This document shows positions 35,153 through 46,038 of a DNA stretch of 64,000 bases, one piece after another. Numbering within the stretch: the first letter of the stretch is position 1; each line of letters opens with the position of its first letter. The DNA comes from Oceanobacillus alkalisoli (GTDB lineage: Bacteria; Bacillota; Bacilli; Bacillales; Amphibacillaceae), in the NCBI RefSeq assembly GCF_021556485.1, contig NZ_JAKGBW010000015.1, positions 1 through 64,000 on the forward strand, written 5' to 3'. Made by a program: the position numbers and the translations under genes. A model generated the notes under the pieces. It was not told the origin of the DNA and searched no databases. It saw only the letters and a program-made list of their open reading frames with translations.

Positions 35153-36487
35153 TTAATTTACTGTTTCAGTTTGGAAAAATTGTGGTAAATATTCTTTATG
35201 CGCTTCCAACATCTCATCCACAATTTTCTTTGCAATCGTATCAGAAGGCGTAAGCGGGTTAATTGCTAATGCGAGAACTGCTTTATTATAATCTCCTGTC
35301 ACAGCTGCTTCTGCCGCAGTCCGTTCAAATGATTTAATTTGTTGAACTAGTCCACGTGCTGCTACAGGAATATCCCCCATTGTTAATGGAATTGGACCGT
35401 CCTTTGTAATAATACTACTTACTTCCACAGCTGAATCTGCGGGAATACTTGCGATCGCGCCATTATTCCTTGTGTTAACTGGTTGAATATCACGCTTATC
35501 TTTATAGATGGAAGTGATCAAACGAACAGCTGCATCGGAATAATACGCTCCTCCACGTTCTTCGAGTTGTGGCGGCTTAATATTTAGATTTTCATCTTTA
35601 TATAACTCAAATAACTCTTCTTCTAATTTCTGAACAACCTCTGCACGAGTTCCTTCTTTCTCAGCACTTTCTATTGCTTTATCTAACATCTCTTTTGATT
35701 TATAGTAGTACATATGATAGGGGCACGTAAGAGCATTTAAAGATTGAATAAACGCTGGCTCCCAACCCATACCATCTATATTTTTGACAAAACTACTATT
35801 TGCCGGATCGGATAACTTCTCAATTACTTCATCTTTGACACTAACTCCATCAACATATACATCTAACCCATATACCATATGGTTTAGCCCGGTAAAATCA
35901 ATACGAACTCGGGAGTGTTCTACGTCTAGTAATTTAGCAATCCCCATCTCCATTCCAATAGGTACATTACACAGACCGATAACTTTATCAATATTGGAGT
36001 AACGAAGAACTGCCTCTGTTACCATCCCAGCAGGATTTGTAAAGTTGATTAACCACGCATTTGGACAAAGTTCCTCCATTTCTTTGGCAATATCTAAGAT
36101 GACTGGGATCGTACGTAAACCTTTAAATAACCCCCCTGGGCCGTTCGTTTCTTGACCAAGTACACCATATTTAAGTGGGATACGTTCATCTTTTGCACGT
36201 GCATTGAGCAAACCGACACGGAATTGAGTTGTGACAAAGTCGGCATCTTTTAGTGCGGCTCTTCGATCAAGTGTTAAGTGAACATCAATCGGGAGACCTG
36301 CATTTTCAATCATTCGTTTAGCAAGGTTACCTACAATCTCAAGCTTCTCTTTACCCTCTTCAATATCAGCCAACCACAATTCGGTCAATGGAAATTCATC
36401 ATATCGTTTAATAAAGCCCTCGACTAATTCTGGTGTATAACTTGAACCTCCACCAATTGTAGCCACTTTCAACTTATGATTAGACAT
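35153..36487 (-). CDS. licH: 6-phospho-beta-glucosidase, GH4 (NAD- and metal-dependent)
   Basis: A 444-residue enzyme. The dinucleotide-binding N-terminus [20 protein letters not shown] has the GH4 GGGS motif. [14 protein letters not shown] and IGLCNVPIG (metal-ligand Cys) and the later [15 protein letters not shown] segment are family signatures. The family cleaves by an oxidation-elimination route needing NAD+ and Mn2+. It is the second gene of the operon, 17 bases after IIA. Orthologues are LicH/CelF. Intact. Confidence 0.9.
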   Translation of the reverse strand: MSNHKLKVATIGGGSSYTPELVEGFIKRYDEFPLTELWLADIEEGKEKLEIVGNLAKRMIENAGLPIDVHLTLDRRAALKDADFVTTQFRVGLLNARAKDERIPLKYGVLGQETNGPGGLFKGLRTIPVILDIAKEMEELCPNAWLINFTNPAGMVTEAVLRYSNIDKVIGLCNVPIGMEMGIAKLLDVEHSRVRIDFTGLNHMVYGLDVYVDGVSVKDEVIEKLSDPANSSFVKNIDGMGWEPAFIQSLNALTCPYHMYYYKSKEMLDKAIESAEKEGTRAEVVQKLEEELFELYKDENLNIKPPQLEERGGAYYSDAAVRLITSIYKDKRDIQPVNTRNNGAIASIPADSAVEVSSIITKDGPIPLTMGDIPVAARGLVQQIKSFERTAAEAAVTGDYNKAVLALAINPLTPSDTIAKKIVDEMLEAHKEYLPQFFQTETVN

Positions 36488-36504
36488 AATAATCCCCTTT
36501 CCAA

Positions 36505-36810
36505 TTATTTAATTTTATTATGAAGTTCAATTACTTCTTCAGCTAAATCAACAACTGTCATTGCATTCATGAGATGGTCTTGTGCATGTATAAGTAACAA
36601 ACGAATCTCTATTTTTTCACCACGAGCTTCTCCTTGGATCAGATCCGTTTGGAACCGATGCGCTTTACTCATTTCTTCATTTGCTTCCTGGATTTTTTGA
36701 TTAGCTGCTTCAAATTCTCTTACTTTAGCATGCCGGATTGCTTCCATTGCCAAGTTTCGAGCGTTTCCGCCATGTAATATGATTTGAAAGCTTACTTCTT
36801 CTATATCCAA
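36505..36810 (-). CDS. celC: PTS system lactose/cellobiose-family IIA component
   Basis: A 101-residue helical trimeric phosphocarrier. The active-site His is in LLIHAQDHLM (about residue 78), and FQIILHGGNARNLAMEAIRHA is the N-terminal helix signature. It receives phosphate from HPr and passes it to IIB. It is the first gene of the operon. The start appears to be TTG at 36810 with AAGGGGGC nine bases upstream. A cre site and a LicR-like palindrome lie 70-120 bases upstream. Confidence 0.9.
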   Translation of the reverse strand: MDIEEVSFQIILHGGNARNLAMEAIRHAKVREFEAANQKIQEANEEMSKAHRFQTDLIQGEARGEKIEIRLLLIHAQDHLMNAMTVVDLAEEVIELHNKIK

Positions 36811-36863
36811 TGCTGCTTTGCCCCCTTAAGTCAATACAATCTATTCATTTGACTCTGCTTACA

Positions 36864-36892
36864 TATATATAATAATGTGAAATCGCTTTCAA
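36864..36892 (-). promoter_or_regulatory. Promoter of the LicR-controlled operon
   Basis: On the minus strand TTGAAA, a 17-base spacer and TATATA. The cre site overlaps its -35 box and spacer. Confidence 0.55.
36878..36891. promoter_or_regulatory. cre site (CcpA binding)
   Basis: TGAAATCGCTTTCA is a perfect match to TGWAANCGNTNWCA, placed over the operon promoter, predicting catabolite repression by CcpA/HPr-Ser-P. Confidence 0.85.
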
Positions 36893-36905
36893 TTGAATCC
36901 ATAGT

Positions 36906-36927
36906 TTTTCCTTAACGCTAAGGAAAA
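36906..36927. promoter_or_regulatory. Candidate LicR operator
   Basis: TTTTCCTTA and TAAGGAAAA form a perfect 9-bp inverted repeat with a 4-base gap, immediately upstream of the -35 region on the minus strand. That is where an activator such as LicR would bind. It is not followed by a T-run on the minus strand. Confidence 0.5.
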
Positions 36928-36956
36928 GATTACATGGAAATTAATCTATATTTACA

Positions 36957-36987
36957 CAATAAAAAAGACCGGGTAATATCAACCCGG
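36957..36987 (-). terminator. Terminator after licR
   Basis: On the minus strand CCGGGT pairs with ACCCGG, followed by TCTTTTTTATT. Confidence 0.8.
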
Positions 36988-37005
36988 AATTTTCTATATA
37001 TTGCT

Positions 37006-38943
37006 TTAATCTATATTGTTTAGTATCTCCAAAAATTCTTTCTTGTTCTCACAATTTATCAGCTGTTTGACCTTTTTTTCGTTATCAATCATTCCAATTA
37101 AATAATCATACATCCCCTCTATATTAGGAGTTTTATTCTTCCCTAGACTTAATAAACAAACAAATTGTACACGATTCTCTCCCCAATTAATAGGCTTTTT
37201 CAACGTGCATATCGCCCAAATTGTTTCATCTGTGTGCGGACTCATGGGGTGGGGGATGGCAACCAAGTTTCCGAAACTAGTTGGCGATAATCGTTCTCTC
37301 TCAAGTACTGACTTACCAAATGAGTCATCAACATAGCCTGCCGACTCTAGTTCATTCACTAAAAATTGAATAGTGCTTTCTTTTGTCTCGAGTTCTTGAT
37401 GAAGAAAGATTAGTTCCTCTTTCACATAGACGACCTTATCTTTATCCCTATCTTGTAAACAATCTTCTATTTGTTCAATATCTTTTGTACCTAATATTGT
37501 ATTTACGAATATTACTGGCACAGGTAACTTGCTTTCAATTGGGATAGTTGTAATAACAAAATCAATTTGTTCTAGAGTAGTTTGATTTAAACGATAATAA
37601 TCGATTGTATCTACAACTATTAATTGATTAAAATACTTAGCTTGCAATTTATACTTAAGTAACATGGCGCTACCCGAGCCAGATGCACAAACGATAATAC
37701 AACGCTTTACATCTTGATTCATTTGTTGTCTGTACATGGCGACCTTTATATGTAACGCAATATAGCCAATTTCGTGCTCATCAATTTCAATCTCTAATCT
37801 ATTTTTTAAAACTTTGCTTGCTAAAATCGCAGCATCAAATGCAAGTGGATATTTTGCTTTAATCTCATCAAACAATGGGTTTCGCATATTCATTCCATAG
37901 CGTAGACGATTTATTGCTGGTCTCAAATGCAATCCTAACGCGATAAACAGTTCTTTATCGTTTTTTAATTGTAATTTTAATCGTTCATCTATTTTCATAA
38001 TAATCTCATTGATTATATCTCTTAATTCATTATCTACAAATGTTTCAAACTCTTGTTGACTTAAATTAGTTGTTGCAATTTTATTCATCCCTAAGAGATG
38101 AATCGCAATATATGCAATTTCCTGCGCAGGAAAACAAACGTCAAAAGACGATTCAACTTTTTTTACTATTTTTTCCGCCACTTTGTATTCTTTTTTTGTG
38201 TATATTCCTTCAAAGTCCTCAGGTGGGAGAAGGATATAATTTTCATCGCGAATTCGTTTACAAGCAATAGCGAAGTGAATACTTAAATTATTTAACTCAA
38301 TATCAGATAGATAAATCTCATTCTTTTGAATTTCTCCCAAAATGATAGCTTGAATTTTATTAAATTCTTTTTTTGAAAATAGGGAATCCGGGGGGATTGG
38401 CATATCGAATGTAATACTTTCTCTATTCAATAAATACTCCGACAAGCAAAAGCGAAAATTCATTTCACTCCCTGTAACCTTCACACCATAATATGGTTTA
38501 CTTTCTATCTCTAGTTTAAAACTTTTTATTATTTTTCTTACTTCAATTAAATCATTTTGTAGAGTTGATTTGCTTATATATAGTTCTTCAGCAATATCGT
38601 CTAATTTTATGTAACCATTTGCTAATAAAAGTTTTCGAATAATATAGCTAACGCGCTCTTCCGGTGTATTTGGTGATTGGTTTGCTAGAGTATCCGAGTT
38701 TTTAAACAGCCTTTGCAAAAACAATTTGAATGTATCAGTGTCTTTTACTTCCAGTACATAGCCAATTCCTCTGGTTGACTTAATGCATCCACCACTATGT
38801 AATAGGATCTCATTAAGTTCCTTTATATCATTTCGAATCGTTCTTGATGTTACTTGAATATTGTTAGCTAAATCATTACTGGTAATTGGAGTTTTAGTGG
38901 ACATTAGCTCTTTTAATATCTGCATCATCCGATTAGTCGGCAT
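37006..38943 (-). CDS. licR: LicR-type transcriptional activator with PRD and PTS domains
   Basis: A 645-residue regulator. It has an N-terminal winged helix (MMQILKELMSTKTPITSNDL at the start; NIQVTSRTIRNDI is the recognition helix) and a second HTH (GYIKLDDIAEELYISKSTLQ). Two PRDs carry phosphorylatable histidines (SIHFAIACKR, IAIHLLGMN, LGLHLRPA, YIALHIKVAMYR). A IIB-like domain (CIIVCASGSGSAML) and a C-terminal IIA domain (LVAIPHPMSPH, active His) follow. It activates the cellobiose/lichenan operon when substrate is present and HPr-P is available. The start at 38943 has AGGAGTGATTGGG in front and gives the usual LicR length; the frame stays open upstream, but that part belongs to a remnant. 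Terminator and promoter of the controlled operon follow. Confidence 0.88.
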   Translation of the reverse strand: MPTNRMMQILKELMSTKTPITSNDLANNIQVTSRTIRNDIKELNEILLHSGGCIKSTRGIGYVLEVKDTDTFKLFLQRLFKNSDTLANQSPNTPEERVSYIIRKLLLANGYIKLDDIAEELYISKSTLQNDLIEVRKIIKSFKLEIESKPYYGVKVTGSEMNFRFCLSEYLLNRESITFDMPIPPDSLFSKKEFNKIQAIILGEIQKNEIYLSDIELNNLSIHFAIACKRIRDENYILLPPEDFEGIYTKKEYKVAEKIVKKVESSFDVCFPAQEIAYIAIHLLGMNKIATTNLSQQEFETFVDNELRDIINEIIMKIDERLKLQLKNDKELFIALGLHLRPAINRLRYGMNMRNPLFDEIKAKYPLAFDAAILASKVLKNRLEIEIDEHEIGYIALHIKVAMYRQQMNQDVKRCIIVCASGSGSAMLLKYKLQAKYFNQLIVVDTIDYYRLNQTTLEQIDFVITTIPIESKLPVPVIFVNTILGTKDIEQIEDCLQDRDKDKVVYVKEELIFLHQELETKESTIQFLVNELESAGYVDDSFGKSVLERERLSPTSFGNLVAIPHPMSPHTDETIWAICTLKKPINWGENRVQFVCLLSLGKNKTPNIEGMYDYLIGMIDNEKKVKQLINCENKKEFLEILNNID

Positions 38944-39190
38944 CCCAATCACTCCTGAGGTAATTTTTATGAAATCATCTGAGATTTCCAGGAAATCTGT
39001 TACTTCTTTCACTTCTGCGTATGATCCTCTTACAATTTTTTTCCCTTCCGGGGAGATGTCTTTTTGTATAGCTGCATAAATCTCTTGTGCATGCAATAAT
39101 CGTGTGCCCTATGCCCATTTCTTCTAGATCTTGAATGATTTTAAGTCCCAATCTATTAGGGAGGAGTGATTCTAATTTAATCACTATCAA
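38944..39190 (-). pseudogene. Unidentified degenerate ORF upstream of licR
   Basis: Minus-strand frames read VIKLESLLPNRLGLKIIQDL then EEMGIGHTII. After a one-base shift they continue HAQEIYAAIQKDISPEGKKI then RGSYAEVKEVTDFLEISDDF and run into the licR start. The segment looks like a real alpha/beta protein piece and not random sequence, but I do not recognise it. It may be the remains of a gene truncated when licR was joined to this locus. Confidence 0.35.
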
Positions 39191-39213
39191 ATCCTTCTTT
39201 TCGTGTAGGAAAA

Positions 39214-39255
39214 AGCAGCATCTTGAAGAGGAATTAACCGCCTAAAGATGCTGCT
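39214..39255 (-). terminator. Terminator of the licT-bglP-bglA-ptsHI operon
   Basis: AGCAGCATCTT pairs with AAGATGCTGCT. On the minus strand it is followed by TTTTTCC. Confidence 0.88.
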
Positions 39256-39263
39256 CATTACAT

Positions 39264-40982
39264 TTACTTCTCTTCCGTTACTCTCTTCACTTCCGCAACG
39301 ACCTCTTCTGCGGTTCTCATTTCTAGAGCCTTCTCAGCAAGTTCCACCATATCCCGCTTACTCAATCCACGAATTTGTGATCTGGCTTGTAGGATAGATG
39401 TCGCACTCATGGAGAACTCATCTAGTCCGAGTCCAAGCAGGAGTGGAATAGCTAGCTCATCGCCGGCCATTTCACCACACATACCTGTCCATTTACCTTC
39501 ACGGTGTGAGGCGTCGATTACCATTTTTACAAGACGTAAAATGGCTGGATTGTATGGCTGGTAAAGGTAAGAGACTTGTTCGTTCATGCGGTCAGCAGCC
39601 ATAGTGTATTGAATTAAATCATTCGTTCCAATACTGAAGAAATCCACTTCTTTTGCGAATTGGTCTGCGAGTACAGCAGTAGAAGGGATTTCTACCATGA
39701 TTCCAACTTCGATTTCATCAGAAACCGGTGTACCTGCTGCTACCAATATTTCTTTTTCTTGCTCTAAAATTGCTTTCGCTTCTCTAAATTCTGCAAGGGT
39801 CGCGATCATTGGGAACATAATTTTTAAGTTGCCAAAGACACTTGCTCGAAGCAATGCGCGTAGTTGCACACGGAAAATATCTTGTTCCTCTAAACAAAGA
39901 CGAATCGCACGGAATCCAAGGAACGGGTTCATTTCTTTTGGTAAATCTAAATAAGGTAGTTCCTTATCTCCGCCGATATCTAGCGTACGAACGACGACAG
40001 GTTTTCCGTCCATGCCTTCTAGGACTGCTTTATATGCATCGAATTGTTCTTCCTCTGTCGGCAATTGGTCGCGTCCCATATAAAGGAATTCAGTACGGTA
40101 AAGCCCAACAGCTTCCCCGCCATTATTCTTCACACCTTCCAAATCATCCGGTGTTCCGATATTAGCAGCTAATTCAACGTGTTCGCCGTCTGCCGTTACG
40201 GTCTTCTCATTAACAAGCTTGGCCCATTCCGCTTTTTTCTCTTCATAACGAATCTGTTCTTCTTTATAAGAAGCGATTGTTTCCTCTGTCGGGTTAATAT
40301 GAACTTCACCTTTAAGCCCGTCAATAATAAGGAAATCGCCATCCTTAACATCTTCTGTCACCGTTTTTGTCCCGACTATTGCAGGGATTTCCATGGAGCG
40401 AGCCATGATTGCAGAGTGGGAAGTCCGGCCGCCGATATCCGTTGTAAAGCCTTTGACAAATTGACGGTTCAATTGCGCGGTGTCGGATGGTGTCAAGTCT
40501 TCTGCGACAATAATTACTTCTTCTGAAATCATGCTCGGGTTCGGGAGTTGCACACCAAGTAAATGGGCATGAAGGCGTTTCGTCACATCGCGGATGTCTG
40601 CGGCACGTTCTTTCATATAGTCATTATCCATTTGTTCGAACATTGTAATGAACATATCAGCCGTTTCTTTCAGGGCATATTCTGCATTCACTTGTTCATT
40701 TTTAATCTTATCCTCAATAGGCGAGATTAACTCCGGGTCACTTAATACGAGTAAGTGTGCCTCAAATATTGCAGCATTATCCTCGCCCAATTCAACTTTT
40801 GCCTTTTCACGAATTGCTTCAAGTTCATCCTTCGATACACTAAGGGCAACTTGGAACCGTTCGACTTCCTTTGCCGTGTCTTCCACTTTTCTTTTTTCAA
40901 AGGAAAGATCGGGTTCGATTAAACGGTAAGCTTTAGCAAGTACGATGCCACTTGAAGCCGCGATACCTTTTAATAGCGTCAT
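39264..40982 (-). CDS. ptsI: PTS enzyme I (phosphoenolpyruvate-protein phosphotransferase)
   Basis: A 572-residue enzyme that autophosphorylates with PEP and passes phosphate to HPr. The active-site His is in [21 protein letters not shown] (about residue 190). The PEP-binding barrel has [51 protein letters not shown] and the catalytic Cys in GMCGEMAGD. Length is standard. The ATG overlaps the ptsH stop by one base (TAATG). It is unusual that this general PTS gene is the last gene of a beta-glucoside operon under LicT antitermination. Intact. Confidence 0.95.
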   Translation of the reverse strand: MTLLKGIAASSGIVLAKAYRLIEPDLSFEKRKVEDTAKEVERFQVALSVSKDELEAIREKAKVELGEDNAAIFEAHLLVLSDPELISPIEDKIKNEQVNAEYALKETADMFITMFEQMDNDYMKERAADIRDVTKRLHAHLLGVQLPNPSMISEEVIIVAEDLTPSDTAQLNRQFVKGFTTDIGGRTSHSAIMARSMEIPAIVGTKTVTEDVKDGDFLIIDGLKGEVHINPTEETIASYKEEQIRYEEKKAEWAKLVNEKTVTADGEHVELAANIGTPDDLEGVKNNGGEAVGLYRTEFLYMGRDQLPTEEEQFDAYKAVLEGMDGKPVVVRTLDIGGDKELPYLDLPKEMNPFLGFRAIRLCLEEQDIFRVQLRALLRASVFGNLKIMFPMIATLAEFREAKAILEQEKEILVAAGTPVSDEIEVGIMVEIPSTAVLADQFAKEVDFFSIGTNDLIQYTMAADRMNEQVSYLYQPYNPAILRLVKMVIDASHREGKWTGMCGEMAGDELAIPLLLGLGLDEFSMSATSILQARSQIRGLSKRDMVELAEKALEMRTAEEVVAEVKRVTEEK

Positions 40983-41248
40983 TATTCTGCTAATCCTTCC
41001 TTACTCATTGTCTCTTCTAGTTTTTCCAATGCTGCTTGTTCATCGTCACCTTCAGCACGAATGATAATTTCAGCGTCTTGGCCAATTCCGAGTGACATGA
41101 TCCCCATGATGGATTTTAGGTTAACGGATTTTCCGTTGTATTCTAACTGAACGTCTGATGTAAACTGTCCAGCAGCCTGTACTAAGGCTGATGCTGGACG
41201 TGCATGAATTCCTACTTTATCAATAACTGTAAACTTTTTTTCTACCAT
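40982..41248 (-). CDS. ptsH: Phosphocarrier protein HPr
   Basis: An 88-residue protein with His15 (GIHARPAS), phosphorylated by enzyme I, and regulatory Ser46 ([10 protein letters not shown]), the HprK target that supports CcpA-mediated repression. Both sites are present, so it is a full HPr and not the Crh type. GGAGATGAGATAA precedes the ATG. It starts 38 bases after the upstream GH1 gene, with no terminator or obvious promoter between, so transcription appears tied to the beta-glucoside operon. Confidence 0.95.
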   Translation of the reverse strand: MVEKKFTVIDKVGIHARPASALVQAAGQFTSDVQLEYNGKSVNLKSIMGIMSLGIGQDAEIIIRAEGDDEQAALEKLEETMSKEGLAE

Positions 41249-41286
41249 TTATCTCATCTCCAATATTTATTTATTAAAACTATAGC

Positions 41287-42756
<1,470 letters not shown>

Positions 42757-42796
42757 TCATTTTATATTATTTATAATTAGCTGTCGTCTCTTAAAG

Positions 42797-44683
42797 TTAT
42801 TTCACGACAGTTAATATGTCATCATCTAACCCAACATATCTTGATTTTTCTGGAATAATATCTAAATAATCAGCTGTATTCGTAATAATGACAGGAGTTG
42901 TCGTTTGGTAACCCTCATTTTTAATTCCTTCAATATCAAAGGAAATTAACTTCTGTCCCTTTTTAATTGTTGCTTCTGCGTCAACATGCGCTTCAAAGTG
43001 TTTTCCATCCAATTGAACTGTGTCAAGGCCAATGTGAATTAATACTTCTACACCGTCCTCACTTTCTAAGCCAATCGCATGTTTCGTGGGGAAGAGGGTA
43101 ACTACTTTCCCGTCAAATGGTGCGACAACAACGCCATCGCTCGGTTCAACTCCAACACCTTTACCCATTGCTCCGCTTGAGAATACTGGGTCGTCCACAT
43201 CTTCTAATGGAATCATTTCCCCTGCTAATGGAGTAGTTAACGTTACTCTTCCTTTTTCTTCCTTCTCGGTAATTGCAGGCGTTTCTTCCATTTTCATTTC
43301 TTCTTTTGTTTCTTCTGTTTCTACTTCTTTCTTTTTACCTTCTGTACCGAAGATAAATGCTAATATAGTTCCGATTGCAAAGGCAGTTCCAATCCCTATT
43401 GCGTAACCAACCATCGGTGAATAAGCCGGGATAGAAAATATACTGTTAAATACAAAGGTATAGAGCTTGACATTAAATAGCGCAACAATGATTCCGCCGA
43501 CAGCACCGGAAATTAATACGAGCGGCATTAGTCTACGGTATCTTAAAATCAAGCCATAGAGAGCGGGCTCTGTAACTCCGGCGAACAATCCAGATAATGT
43601 TGCTGCAAGGGATAAAGATCGTAAGTCTTTATTCTGTCTGGAACGGAGGAAAATACCAAAGGCAATCCCGATCTGAGCAAATACCGCTGCTCCTGTGATT
43701 GGATTAATAATATCTCCGACATCGAAGTTATCAATCATGATTGGTACAACGCCCCAGTGTATTCCTAGAATAACGAGGAATGGCCAAGCACTTGCGATAA
43801 TAAGTCCTGTCAGGATGGCTGAAAAGTCGGATAACCATAGAACTCCAGCTGCAATACCTGCACTTAAGTACTCACCAAACGGGCCAAATACGAGTGCGGT
43901 TAAAGGCACCATAACTAAAATCCCGATCATTGGCACAAAGAATAATTGAATCGTATCTGGTGTATACCTTTTGATCAGTCGTTCAAGAGGCGCATAGATG
44001 GCCATCGCTAGTAAAAGCGGAAAAACTGTCGATGAATAATCGGAAACGATGAGCGGGATTCCTAGGAAGTCTACATCACCCGCGTACTCCATAAGGGCTG
44101 TAAAGCTAGGCGCCATTAACCCAGCGGCAATGGTACCACCGACAAAAGGATTGGCATTTAAATGCCTCGCAGCCGAAATACCGATGAAGATAGGCAAGAA
44201 GTAAAATAGACCACCTGATGCCGCATCGAGTACTGCATATGTAGTGCCTTCCGCATTAATCCAATTCAACATGGAAAGGACGGCAAGCAGTGCTTTGATC
44301 ATCCCGGCACCTGCTAAGGCTGGAATAAGCGGTGTTAGGGTTCCGGAAATATATTTAAATATCTTAGAGACCACACCGGCTTTTTCCTGATCATCTCCAC
44401 CATCCGTTTTCTCCGTATCTCCAGCTTGGATGTTGTGATGTTTCATAATTTCTGTATAAACTTTACCCACTTTATTTCCGACAACGACCTGGTATTGGCC
44501 ACCTTTTTCTACGACGGTCAGGACGTCCGGAATTTCCTGTAGCGCTTTGTTATCCGCCTTCTGGGAATCAGCAAGTGTAAAGCGCAACCTCGTCGCGCAG
44601 TGTACGAGAGAGTTTACATTTTCTTCACCCCCGACATGTTCAATGATTTTTTCTGCTAATTGTTTATTGTCCACGATATTCAC
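42797..44683 (-). CDS. bglP: PTS beta-glucoside-specific IIBCA component
   Basis: A 628-residue three-domain transporter. IIB (residues about 1-85) has the phospho-Cys in NSLVHCATRLRF. IIC (about 110-460) begins FKYISGTLTPLIPALAGAGM and has the GVTEPALYG substrate loop. A Glu/Lys-rich linker follows, then IIA (about 490-628) with VLIHIGLDTVQLDGKHFEAH, where the active His is the first. It imports and phosphorylates aryl-beta-glucosides (salicin, arbutin). It lies downstream of a RAT/terminator pair and is controlled by LicT. The ribosome-binding site is AAGGAGTGAATATC. Confidence 0.93.
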   Translation of the reverse strand: MNIVDNKQLAEKIIEHVGGEENVNSLVHCATRLRFTLADSQKADNKALQEIPDVLTVVEKGGQYQVVVGNKVGKVYTEIMKHHNIQAGDTEKTDGGDDQEKAGVVSKIFKYISGTLTPLIPALAGAGMIKALLAVLSMLNWINAEGTTYAVLDAASGGLFYFLPIFIGISAARHLNANPFVGGTIAAGLMAPSFTALMEYAGDVDFLGIPLIVSDYSSTVFPLLLAMAIYAPLERLIKRYTPDTIQLFFVPMIGILVMVPLTALVFGPFGEYLSAGIAAGVLWLSDFSAILTGLIIASAWPFLVILGIHWGVVPIMIDNFDVGDIINPITGAAVFAQIGIAFGIFLRSRQNKDLRSLSLAATLSGLFAGVTEPALYGLILRYRRLMPLVLISGAVGGIIVALFNVKLYTFVFNSIFSIPAYSPMVGYAIGIGTAFAIGTILAFIFGTEGKKKEVETEETKEEMKMEETPAITEKEEKGRVTLTTPLAGEMIPLEDVDDPVFSSGAMGKGVGVEPSDGVVVAPFDGKVVTLFPTKHAIGLESEDGVEVLIHIGLDTVQLDGKHFEAHVDAEATIKKGQKLISFDIEGIKNEGYQTTTPVIITNTADYLDIIPEKSRYVGLDDDILTVVK

Positions 44684-44703
44684 TCCTTATTTTTTCAAAA
44701 ATA

Positions 44704-44793
44704 AAAACCTGGGAAAGATACATAAATCGACTTAAAATTAGTCTACTTATGTATCTTTCCCAGGTTTTGCCTGCCTAACCAGTAACAATCCTG
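44704..44793 (-). promoter_or_regulatory. RAT antiterminator and overlapping terminator before bglP
   Basis: On the minus strand GGATTGTTACTGG, TTAGGCAGGCAAAACCT matches the LicT/SacY ribonucleic antiterminator consensus (44762-44793). It overlaps the 5' arm of a long terminator: AAAACCTGGGAAAGATACAT pairs with its complement at 44704-44725, followed by TTTTTATTTTT. Phosphorylation-controlled LicT binding should open bglP-bglA-ptsH-ptsI. Confidence 0.93.
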
Positions 44794-44797
44794 ACTG

Positions 44798-45646
44798 TTA
44801 ATTATTTTTTTCTCGGTGGGAGACGCGATGGATATGAATCATGAAATAAGTTGCTTCATCCTTCGTCATTTCCACTCCATATTGTCTATTTAAATAAGCT
44901 TGGACTTTCTGTGTACACGCATATGCTTCAGGATATTCGCTTTTTACTTGTTCAAACAAGCTGCTTTCTCGATCATCTTTATGGAGCTCTTTTCGCAGCA
45001 TCCGATAAGCAAAATAGCGTAAATGCGTAATAAATCTGCTGTAATTCATCGAATCCATATCAAATTCAATCCCAAAATGATATTTCACAATGTCTGTAAT
45101 GTCCGTAACGATTTGCGTCATTGTCATCGTTTCTTCCATTCCAGTGTCACCTTGTTTGGCATTGAATAGATGGAGTGCAATCGATGCCGCCTCGTCCTCA
45201 GGGAGACGAATCCCCATTCTTTCCTCAATTAGGTCAAGAACGTTTCGTGCAATATCGTACTCTTTTCGGTAAAACTTCCGCACTTCCCAAGCGAGCGGAT
45301 TTTTAATTGGAAGTCCTTCCTTCGTTCGGGTAATGGCAAAGTCGATATGATCTGCAAGCGATAGGTAGAGCGAATCATTTAAATCAGTCTGCAGTTCTTT
45401 CATCGCAATATCGACAATATCTCTTGATATGACAAGGATCTCATGCGGAATTTCATCGAGTAAGGCAGAGAACTTATCCGTGAAACCTTGCGAAGGTACG
45501 ACAAACGTCTTTTCTATTTTTTCCATATCAATCGTGTCGCCAATTTTCTTTTGAAACGCAAGACCTTTACCCATAACAACCATTTCAGTCTGGTTCGCAT
45601 CTTCTGTCAAGGCGACATTGTTATTAAATACTTTCTTTATTTTCAC
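44798..45646 (-). CDS. licT: LicT/BglG-family transcriptional antiterminator
   Basis: A 282-residue RNA-binding protein. The CAT domain is residues 1-56 (VKIKKVFNNNVALTEDANQT, with GKGLAFQKKIGDTID). PRD1 and PRD2 contain the four expected histidines (LADHIDFAI, PHE/AASIALHLFNAK, FITHLRYFAYR, FMIHIHRVSH). It binds RAT RNA at 44762 and 45729 to prevent termination. The start is taken as GTG at 45646, aligning with MKIxKxxNNN of the family; the frame is open upstream to 45688 within the leader hairpin. It is the first gene of the operon and should regulate itself. Confidence 0.92.
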   Translation of the reverse strand: MKIKKVFNNNVALTEDANQTEMVVMGKGLAFQKKIGDTIDMEKIEKTFVVPSQGFTDKFSALLDEIPHEILVISRDIVDIAMKELQTDLNDSLYLSLADHIDFAITRTKEGLPIKNPLAWEVRKFYRKEYDIARNVLDLIEERMGIRLPEDEAASIALHLFNAKQGDTGMEETMTMTQIVTDITDIVKYHFGIEFDMDSMNYSRFITHLRYFAYRMLRKELHKDDRESSLFEQVKSEYPEAYACTQKVQAYLNRQYGVEMTKDEATYFMIHIHRVSHREKNN

Positions 45647-45674
45647 AGTGATCACTGTCCTAAATGAAGTATTA

Positions 45675-45758
45675 AAAAACCCGAACAAGTTGAAATGGGG
45701 ACACTTCGCCCCTTATTCTAACTCGTTCAGGTTTTGCCTGCTAGCCAGTAACAATCCT
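45675..45758 (-). promoter_or_regulatory. RAT antiterminator and terminator in the licT leader
   Basis: On the minus strand AGGATTGTTACTGG, CTAGCAGGCAAAACCT is a second RAT (45729-45758). It overlaps a terminator whose arms are AACCTGAACGAGTT and AACTTGTTCGGGTT, followed by TTTTT, with an inner GGGGCGAAGTGTCCCC-like hairpin. Confidence 0.92.
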
Positions 45759-45770
45759 AGAACTATTTCC

Positions 45771-45799
45771 ATTATAGGTGTTTGCGCTTTCTAATGCAA
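45771..45799 (-). promoter_or_regulatory. Promoter of the licT operon with embedded cre site
   Basis: On the minus strand TTGCAT, a 17-base spacer and TATAAT. The spacer contains AGAAAGCGCAAACA (45779-45792), a 12/14 match to cre. The start site falls a few bases before the RAT. Confidence 0.75.
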
Positions 45800-46038
45800 G
45801 TGGTAGAGTTTACCGTTTTCTTTATTACAGTAGATGATTGAGATTTTGACAAAATAGCTGTTTATTTATTCCGGATAATGATATATACTAAACCTGATAA
45901 TGTTCGTAAATTGTGTATTATTTATATAAATAATAACATTTTTTGATTTTTATTAACTAAAACACAAACATAGAGTTGTTAAGTAATTCAAACATACGCC
46001 TTTTATTTCTGAGGCGAATTTGTGAACGGAGGTTAGAG

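Noticed and set aside
36906-36927. Rho-independent terminator after licR
   Set aside because: A proper terminator with a T-run is already present at 36957-36987, and this dyad lacks T residues on the minus strand side expected.
37006-39096. LicR starting at 39096 with a 51-residue N-terminal extension
   Set aside because: 38943 has a strong ribosome-binding site and gives the normal LicR N-terminus; the extension is continuous with an upstream remnant.
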